Shown here: positions 58,600-64,000 of the stretch, in pieces
Layout of the letters: each line of letters starts with the position of its first letter
Position numbering within the stretch: the first letter of the stretch is position 1
DNA from: Shewanella marisflavi
Lineage (GTDB): Bacteria > Pseudomonadota > Gammaproteobacteria > Enterobacterales > Shewanellaceae
Assembly (NCBI RefSeq): GCF_023283925.1
Contig: NZ_JAKIKX010000009.1
Coordinates: 62,001-126,000, forward strand
Direction: 5' to 3'
DNA length: 64,000 nt
Position numbers and translations under genes: made by a program
Notes under the pieces: generated by a model
What the model was told of the DNA's origin: nothing
The model's database searches: none
Seen by the model: only the letters and a program-made list of their open reading frames with translations

Positions 58600-60180
58600 A
58601 TGTCAGGCAATAAAGTTGAAGTCGACAAGCGTCGTACTTTCGCCATCATCTCGCACCCCGATGCGGGTAAAACCACTATCACCGAAAAGGTCTTGTTATT
58701 CGGACAGGCTTTGCAGAAGGCGGGAACGGTAAAAGGCAAGAAGTCGGGACAGCATGCCAAGTCTGACTGGATGGAGATGGAAAAAGATCGTGGTATTTCG
58801 ATTACTACCTCTGTGATGCAGTTTCCCTATCGTGAAGCCCTGGTCAACCTGCTGGATACCCCGGGTCACGAAGACTTCTCGGAAGATACCTATCGTACGC
58901 TGACCGCGGTGGATTCTTGCCTTATGGTGATCGACTCGGCTAAAGGTGTAGAGCAGCGCACAATTAAATTGATGGAAGTGACACGTCTGCGTGATACGCC
59001 TATTGTGACTTTCATGAACAAACTTGACCGCGATATCCGCGATCCTATCGAACTGATGGATGAAGTGGAAAACGTACTCAATATTGCCTGTGCGCCGATC
59101 ACTTGGCCTATCGGTGCTGGCAAGGAGTTTAAAGGTGTCTATCACCTGCTGCGTGACGAAGTGGTACTGTATCAGGGCGGTATGGGTCATACCATTCAGG
59201 ATTCTCGTGTCATCAAGGGACTGGATAATCCAGAACTCGATGAGGCGATCGGCAGCTATGCACAAGATCTGCGCGACGAGATGGAGTTGGTACTCGGTGC
59301 CTCTCACGAATTTGATTTAGAGGCTTTCCTTAAGGGCGAGCTGACGCCGGTATTCTTCGGTACTGCACTGGGTAACTTTGGTGTAGATCATATTCTTGAC
59401 GGCATTGTCGAGTGGGCGCCGCGTCCTCAGGCGCGTGAGTCGGATCTACGCAATGTTGAGCCGGACGAACCTAAATTCAGTGGCTTCGTGTTTAAGATTC
59501 AAGCAAATATGGATCCTAAGCATAGAGACCGGGTGGCCTTTATGCGCATCTGCTCAGGACGTTACGAGCAGGGAATGAAGATGCACCATGTGCGCATAGG
59601 TAAAGATGTAAACGTAAGTGATGCCTTAACCTTTATGGCGGGTGACCGTAATCGCGCTGAGGCGGCTTATCCTGGCGATATTATCGGATTACACAATCAC
59701 GGAACCATTCGCATTGGTGACACCTTTACTCAAGGCGAAAAGCTGCGCTTTACCGGTATTCCTAACTTTGCGCCTGAGATGTTCCGTCGTATCAGGCTTA
59801 AAGACCCGCTCAAGCAGAAGCAATTGCTTAAAGGTCTGGTTCAGCTCTCAGAAGAAGGTGCCGTGCAGGTGTTTCGCCCATTGGATACAAACGATCTGAT
59901 TGTGGGCGCTGTCGGTGTGCTGCAGTTTGAGGTGGTAGTACAGCGTCTTAAGAGTGAATACAAGGTTGAGGCTATCTATGAGGCGATCAGCGTAGCCACG
60001 GCGCGTTGGGTGTACAGCAAAGATAGCAAGAAACTGGAAGAGTTTAAGCGTAAATGCAGTAATAACCTTGCACTCGATGGTGGCGATAACCTGACTTATG
60101 TCGCCCCGACTATGGTTAACCTTAACCTGTCGATGGAACGTTATCCGGATATCGAATTTGCCAAAACGCGGGAAAATTAA
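58600..60180 (+). CDS. prfC: Peptide chain release factor 3
   Basis: 526 aa GTPase recycling RF1/RF2. G motifs are [23 protein letters not shown] and NKLDRD. The rest follows E. coli RF3 (529 aa). The start is ATG 58600, giving [17 protein letters not shown]; a 13-codon extension from 58561 is not supported. Confidence 0.97.
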   Translation: MSGNKVEVDKRRTFAIISHPDAGKTTITEKVLLFGQALQKAGTVKGKKSGQHAKSDWMEMEKDRGISITTSVMQFPYREALVNLLDTPGHEDFSEDTYRTLTAVDSCLMVIDSAKGVEQRTIKLMEVTRLRDTPIVTFMNKLDRDIRDPIELMDEVENVLNIACAPITWPIGAGKEFKGVYHLLRDEVVLYQGGMGHTIQDSRVIKGLDNPELDEAIGSYAQDLRDEMELVLGASHEFDLEAFLKGELTPVFFGTALGNFGVDHILDGIVEWAPRPQARESDLRNVEPDEPKFSGFVFKIQANMDPKHRDRVAFMRICSGRYEQGMKMHHVRIGKDVNVSDALTFMAGDRNRAEAAYPGDIIGLHNHGTIRIGDTFTQGEKLRFTGIPNFAPEMFRRIRLKDPLKQKQLLKGLVQLSEEGAVQVFRPLDTNDLIVGAVGVLQFEVVVQRLKSEYKVEAIYEAISVATARWVYSKDSKKLEEFKRKCSNNLALDGGDNLTYVAPTMVNLNLSMERYPDIEFAKTREN

Positions 60181-60187
60181 TTCCGAT

Positions 60188-60217
60188 AAAAAAGCAGCCT
60201 AGGCTGCTTTTTTTGTG
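60188..60217 (+). terminator. Terminator after prfC
   Basis: Palindrome AAAAAAGCAGCC / GGCTGCTTTTTT (centre TA), seven T. Confidence 0.9.
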
Positions 60218-60275
60218 CACATTTTTTGTTCGTTAAGTATAGTGATGATGATGTTTAAACCACTTGGGAGGAGAT

Positions 60276-60461
60276 ATGTTGGTTAAGTGGTGGCAAGCCT
60301 ATGTGGCTTGGTGTGATCGTATGGGACTGACGCCGGAAAATCAGCGTTGCTGTGCTCCTAAACTCAGTGAGCCTGACTTGGTGTCGACTAAGCAGTCAAA
60401 AGCTGAAGCTGAGGCTAAATCAGCCGATACAGAAGCGTTGAAAGATGATGCCAAGCCCTAA
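60276..60461 (+). CDS. Small hypothetical protein, translationally overlapping the TatD-family gene
   Basis: 61 aa: an aromatic N-terminal half (MLVKWWQAYVAWCDRMGLTP) with a CC pair in NQRCCAPKL, and a charged A/E/K-rich tail. I do not recognise the family. A strong GGGAGGAG lies just before ATG 60276. The last 17 bases overlap the next gene in another frame, suggesting coupled translation and that it is real. Confidence 0.6.
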   Translation: MLVKWWQAYVAWCDRMGLTPENQRCCAPKLSEPDLVSTKQSKAEAEAKSADTEALKDDAKP

Positions 60462-61281
60462 ACAAGCTTTATCGGGTGTCGTCCCTCCAGAGCCTCCCTT
60501 AGCCATGATCGATAGTCATGTACATCTGGACTTCGATGAGTTCGATGCTGACCGGGATGCCTTAGTGGCATCGCTTAAACGGGCTGGGGTCAGGCAGGCT
60601 GTGATCCCAGGTGTCAGCGCACAGAAGTGGGCGAAACAGTTGCTTGTCGCCTCTTCGTATGATTTTAGCTATGGCTTAGGCGTTCATCCTTGGTATTGCA
60701 ATCACAATTGGCAGCAAGATATTGAAAACTTGTCTAAACTGCTTGAAGTGCAGGGCGATGATCCTCGTTTGGTCGCTGTGGGGGAGTGCGGGTTGGATGG
60801 CCTCCATAGGCAGAGCTGGGGCTATCAGCTTCCCTGTTTTGAGGCGCAATTACAGTTGGCGCAACGACATAAGTTACCGGTGATCTTACATAGCGTTAAA
60901 GCTCACAATGAGGTGCTGGCGTTACTTAAGCGGCATTCCCTGGTGAAAGGAGGTGTCATACATGGCTTTTATGGCTCGATGCAATTGGCTCAGCGCTATG
61001 TGGATGCGGGGTGTTACATAGGAATTGGCCATCTGTTGTTAGAGGAAAAGGCGAAAAAATTGCAAGAAACCCTTGTCAAGTTACCGTTAGATCATCTGGT
61101 GATAGAGACTGATTTAGCCCTGGTTTCGCAGGTTAAAAAGCCAGACTTTGCCGATAAAACCGGCGGTTCCAGCTTAATTTTGCGTTTGCTAATTCAGAAA
61201 ATCGCTAAATTGCAGAAAAAATCTAGCGTTCGCGTCTCAGAACAGGTGTTTCAAAATACGCTGCAACTCTTTGACCTCTAG
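60445..61281 (+). CDS. TatD-family metal-dependent hydrolase (YjjV-like)
   Basis: 278 aa TIM-barrel DNase/hydrolase. Metal and active-site motifs: IDSHVHLD, GLGVHPWY, VGECGLDG, ILHSVKAHNEV, GVIHGFYGS and IETD. The canonical TDSP/TDAP after the last motif is replaced by TDLALVS. It is closest in layout to YjjV. The start is at 60445 or 60448, with 60505 (MIDSHVH) also possible; the 17-base overlap with the preceding ORF depends on this. Confidence 0.85.
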   Translation: MMPSPKQALSGVVPPEPPLAMIDSHVHLDFDEFDADRDALVASLKRAGVRQAVIPGVSAQKWAKQLLVASSYDFSYGLGVHPWYCNHNWQQDIENLSKLLEVQGDDPRLVAVGECGLDGLHRQSWGYQLPCFEAQLQLAQRHKLPVILHSVKAHNEVLALLKRHSLVKGGVIHGFYGSMQLAQRYVDAGCYIGIGHLLLEEKAKKLQETLVKLPLDHLVIETDLALVSQVKKPDFADKTGGSSLILRLLIQKIAKLQKKSSVRVSEQVFQNTLQLFDL

Positions 61282-61458
61282 TTTATTTTTAAAAAAACAG
61301 ATGTTAATCGCACCAAGTTTTTTTTGTAAGGTCTTGAAATAAAACTTCAAAAACTTGATCAAAACGACGATTTTAGCCATACGGTCGGGTATAATCTGAC
61401 GGTGAAAAAGGTTGGTTAACAACATAATTAAAAAGTATTAACAATAGGGTGATGGTTA

Positions 61459-62718
61459 ATGGATATTTTAATGAGTTTAGTAGGGGTGGTCGTCCTACTC
61501 GGGATCGGTTTTTTACTGTCTAAAGACAGAAAAGCTATCAATATGCGTACCGTATTTGGTGCACTAGCGATTCAGGCGTTCTTCGCTGGTTTCGTGTTAT
61601 ATGTGCCAATCGGTAAAGACATTCTAAAAGGTGTTTCTGACGGCGTATCAAGCGTGATCAGTTATGCTCAAAACGGTATCAACTTCCTGTTCGGCGATTT
61701 AGCCCAGTTTAAAGTTGGTTTCATCTTCGCGATTAACGTTCTACCTGTTATCGTTTTCTTCTCTTCTCTAATCGCTGTGCTTTACTATCTAGGCATCATG
61801 CAGTGGATCATCCGTATCATCGGTGGTGGTCTACAAAAAGCCTTGGGTACCAGCCGCACAGAGTCTATGTCAGCAACTGCTAACATCTTCGTTGGTCAAA
61901 CAGAAGCGCCACTTGTGGTTCGTCCGTTTATCGCGACTATGACTCAGTCTGAACTTTTCGCCATCATGGTGGGTGGTCTAGCGTCTATCGCTGGTTCAGT
62001 TCTTGCTGGTTACGCGCAGATGGGTGTACCAATTGAATACCTAGTAGCGGCGTCATTCATGGCTGCTCCAGGTGGTCTATTGATGGCTAAGCTGATGCAT
62101 CCTGAAACAGATAAAACTGTTAACGAAATGGATGAGCTGCCAGAAGATCCTGACAAGCCAGCTAACGTGCTAGACGCTGCGGCAGCAGGTGCTTCATCTG
62201 GTATGCACCTTGCGCTAAACGTTGGTGCAATGTTGATCGCTTTCGTAGGCTTAATCGCTATGATCAACGGTATCATCGGTGGTGTGACAGGTATATTCGG
62301 CCTAGAAGGTATTACGCTAGAACTAATCCTAGGTTACATCTTCATGCCTCTGGCATTCCTTATCGGTGTGCCTTGGAACGAAGCCCTTGTTGCCGGTTCT
62401 TTCATTGGTCAGAAGATTGTTGTTAACGAATTCGTGGCTTACCTAAACTTTGCTCCATACCTAAAAGATGTTGCTGATGGCGGTATCTTAGTTGAAGCAA
62501 CAAACGCGGTTATGTCTGACAGAACCAAAGCGATTATCTCATTTGCACTATGTGGATTTGCGAACCTATCTTCAATCGCCATTCTGCTTGGTGGTCTGGG
62601 TGCAATGGCTCCTACACGTCGCCACGACCTAGCTAAACTTGGTCTACGCGCTGTGGTTGCAGGTTCACTTGCTAACCTTATGAGTGCAACGCTAGCAGGT
62701 CTATTCCTAGCGTTATAA
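61459..62718 (+). CDS. Concentrative nucleoside transporter (NupC/CNT family)
   Basis: 419 aa inner-membrane nucleoside symporter. The family motif [12 protein letters not shown] and a later [17 protein letters not shown] stretch are clear, with about 9-10 helices. The family uses H+ or Na+; given the Na+-pumping NQR of this organism, Na+ is possible but not shown. A TATAAT (61390-61395) precedes it. It pairs with the outer-membrane channel gene downstream. Confidence 0.93.
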   Translation: MDILMSLVGVVVLLGIGFLLSKDRKAINMRTVFGALAIQAFFAGFVLYVPIGKDILKGVSDGVSSVISYAQNGINFLFGDLAQFKVGFIFAINVLPVIVFFSSLIAVLYYLGIMQWIIRIIGGGLQKALGTSRTESMSATANIFVGQTEAPLVVRPFIATMTQSELFAIMVGGLASIAGSVLAGYAQMGVPIEYLVAASFMAAPGGLLMAKLMHPETDKTVNEMDELPEDPDKPANVLDAAAAGASSGMHLALNVGAMLIAFVGLIAMINGIIGGVTGIFGLEGITLELILGYIFMPLAFLIGVPWNEALVAGSFIGQKIVVNEFVAYLNFAPYLKDVADGGILVEATNAVMSDRTKAIISFALCGFANLSSIAILLGGLGAMAPTRRHDLAKLGLRAVVAGSLANLMSATLAGLFLAL

Positions 62719-62756
62719 GTCTCAGGTAATTCCTTGGGGGGATGCCCCTGAACGAC

Positions 62757-62780
62757 GACTCTGCCCTGCAGGGCAGAGTC
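62757..62780 (+). terminator. Perfect 24-bp palindrome after the CNT gene
   Basis: GACTCTGCCC-TGCA-GGGCAGAGTC. A very stable hairpin at the expected terminator position, but no T tract follows, so termination would have to be Rho-aided, or it is an mRNA-stabilising stem. Confidence 0.5.
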
Positions 62781-62880
62781 AGCGTTAACCCAACCATTTT
62801 TCGTAAAATTTTTGTAACAATATGGCGGTTTATCAGTCTTGCTGATGGAGAGCCATGTGTAAATGAACTTCGATTCAGTG

Positions 62881-62894
62881 GGTGATTAATCACC
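62881..62894. promoter_or_regulatory. Palindromic operator candidate upstream of the nucleoside channel gene
   Basis: GGTGATTAATCACC is a perfect palindrome about 70 bases upstream of the -35 element. The half-site TGATTAATCA is operator-like; the regulator is unknown. Confidence 0.4.
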
Positions 62895-62964
62895 AATATT
62901 TGAGATAAATCAGAAGTTTGTTTTGATGTTAGAATTTTGTGTTCGCATTTTTACATTAATTATA

Positions 62965-62992
62965 TTGTGATTTAATCCAATTTGAGTAAAAT
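62965..62992 (+). promoter_or_regulatory. Sigma-70 promoter of the OmpK/Tsx-like gene
   Basis: TTGTGA, 16-base spacer, TAAAAT. Confidence 0.6.
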
Positions 62993-63061
62993 GCGGCGCC
63001 AACAAAGAAAGAAACGCTGACTCGTAAAGAGCAGTAAAACCATAAAATAATGGGGTTGATG

Positions 63062-63934
63062 ATGAAAAACGTTAAAACTTTAGCTTTAGCCGCTACAGCC
63101 GTAGCTGCAATGTCTGGCAACGCATTAGCTGCAGATCGCTCAGATATCTACGCTACCGATTATAAGTGGATGCAGTTCAATGCTATGTACTCTATTGACG
63201 AGCACCCAATCGCAGATGGTTCTGATGCGCACCATAACTACCTAGAGATGGAATTTGGCGGCCGTAAGGGTATCGTTGACCTGTATGGTTATGTTGATGT
63301 GTTCAACCTAGGTAACGAAAGTTCAGGTGACAAAGTTGGCGACGCCAGCAAAATTTTCATGAAGTTTGCACCTCGCTTCTCTCTAGATGCGATCACTGGT
63401 ACAGACCTGTCTTTTGGCCCTGTGCAAGAAGTTTACTTCTCTACTCTGTTCAACTGGGGTGGCGGAGCTTTCAATAAAGACGGCAAGGGTGACGTAAACG
63501 CTTCTTTCTGGGGTATTGGTGCTGACGTAAATGTGCCTTGGTTAGGCAAAACTGGCATGAACCTATACGCTCACTATGACCTGAACGCAAAAGAGTGGAA
63601 CGGTTATCAATTCTCTATGAACTGGTTCAAGCCTTTCCACTTCTTCGAAAACAAGAGTTTCCTATCTTTCCAAGGCTATGTTGATTGGCAGTTCGCTATG
63701 GATGAAGATGCAAGCGGCTTCAATGATTTTACCGGTAAGACAAATAACTCTTCTCACGGTGGTGCAGCCTTCTTCGGTCTATATTGGCACACTGACAACT
63801 ACGCACTTGGTTATGGTGCTAAGTACTACAACAGAGTATACGGTCTAAACAACCAAGCATTCGCTAACGAATTCTGGGGTGGTCTGGACACTACTGGTTG
63901 GGGTCACTACTTCACCGCAACTTACAAGTTCTAA
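63062..63934 (+). CDS. Nucleoside-specific outer-membrane channel (Tsx/OmpK family)
   Basis: 290 aa beta-barrel protein. Signal peptide MKNVKTLALAATAVAAMSG..ALA, then DIYATDYKWMQFNAMYSID and LEMEFGGRKGIVDLYGYVDVFN, which are close to Vibrio OmpK, ending in the aromatic residue typical of outer-membrane barrels (TATYKF). The start is ATG 63062 (GGGG six bases upstream), with 63059 and 63050 in frame. It follows a nucleoside permease, which supports a nucleoside role. Confidence 0.92.
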   Translation: MKNVKTLALAATAVAAMSGNALAADRSDIYATDYKWMQFNAMYSIDEHPIADGSDAHHNYLEMEFGGRKGIVDLYGYVDVFNLGNESSGDKVGDASKIFMKFAPRFSLDAITGTDLSFGPVQEVYFSTLFNWGGGAFNKDGKGDVNASFWGIGADVNVPWLGKTGMNLYAHYDLNAKEWNGYQFSMNWFKPFHFFENKSFLSFQGYVDWQFAMDEDASGFNDFTGKTNNSSHGGAAFFGLYWHTDNYALGYGAKYYNRVYGLNNQAFANEFWGGLDTTGWGHYFTATYKF

Positions 63935-63955
63935 ATCGAGCTAATGTAAGTCTTA

Positions 63956-63990
63956 GGAGCCGCGATATGGCGGCTCCTTATCTCTCACTT
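63956..63990 (+). terminator. Probable terminator after the OmpK/Tsx-like gene
   Basis: Stem GGAGCCG / CGGCTCC with an 8-base loop; the following T-rich stretch is broken. Confidence 0.55.
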
Positions 63991-64000
63991 TGATTTGTCA

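Larger units (their letters stand above)
62719..63061. other. Regulatory region between the CNT transporter and the OmpK/Tsx-like gene
   Basis: 343 bp without a gene. It holds a GGGG/CCCC hairpin (about 62736-62748), a perfect 24-bp palindrome (62757-62780), a 14-bp palindrome GGTGATTAATCACC (62881-62894) and a promoter (62965-62992). Confidence 0.6.

Overview
The window reads as a chromosomal segment of a gammaproteobacterium, almost certainly Shewanella. The evidence is the gene order (luxS, nqrABCDEF-apbE-nqrM, two bacterioferritins, dinB, pepD ... dnaKJ, fklB, dapB, carAB, greA, yhbY/rlmE/ftsH/folP/glmM/tpiA/secG, tRNAs, rimP-nusA-infB-rbfA-truB-rpsO, pnp, nlpI, prfC, a nupC-type transporter and a Tsx/OmpK-type porin). 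From memory this matches the order in Shewanella oneidensis; I could not run a comparison. There are no CRISPR arrays, rRNA genes or recognisable insertion sequences. One accessory islet is visible (about 14.9-17.2 kb).

Layout. 1-4.6 kb: a 5'-truncated sterol-desaturase-type gene, rlmG (minus), an AlkB-like dioxygenase, a GcvR-like ACT protein, bolA and luxS. 5.0-12.4 kb: the sodium-pumping NADH:quinone reductase, followed by its two maturation genes, an ApbE-type flavinyltransferase and NqrM. 12.6-13.6 kb: two bacterioferritin subunits with complementary active-site losses. 13.7-14.9 kb: dinB under a LexA box. 14.9-17.2 kb: a lower-GC islet with a KAP-type P-loop NTPase, bracketed by inverted copies of an intergenic repeat. 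17.3-26.5 kb: pepD, an M17 aminopeptidase, a small transcription unit encoding a 34-residue aromatic-rich peptide, a purine permease, proB-proA and a secreted adhesin-like protein. 26.6-38.4 kb: a DMT exporter, dnaK-dnaJ, an M48 lipoprotein peptidase, fklB, dapB, carA-carB. 38.6-52.9 kb: greA through rpsO, the transcription/translation housekeeping cluster with tRNA-Leu(GAG) and initiator tRNA. 53-64 kb: a GGDEF-EAL protein (minus), pnp, nlpI, prfC, a small hypothetical gene, a TatD-family hydrolase and a nucleoside uptake pair (CNT permease plus outer-membrane channel).

How the genes work together. The nqr block contains the structural subunits, the FMN-attaching enzyme and the iron-delivery factor in one stretch, so it can build the whole complex. 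CarA/CarB, ProB/ProA and DapB supply carbamoyl phosphate, proline and lysine/diaminopimelate. NusA, IF2, RbfA, TruB, RimP, RlmE, YhbY and S15 serve transcription elongation and ribosome assembly. The last two genes form an inner- and outer-membrane route for nucleosides.

Many genes here start with TTG or GTG (carA, ftsH, folP, rimP, glmM, pnp, pepD, dinB, nqrC), so I corrected starts from ribosome-binding sites and family N-termini. The least explained items are the 34-residue peptide unit with a structured leader (20.92-21.35 kb), the structured RNA that follows it (21.35-21.47 kb), and the repeat-bracketed KAP NTPase islet.
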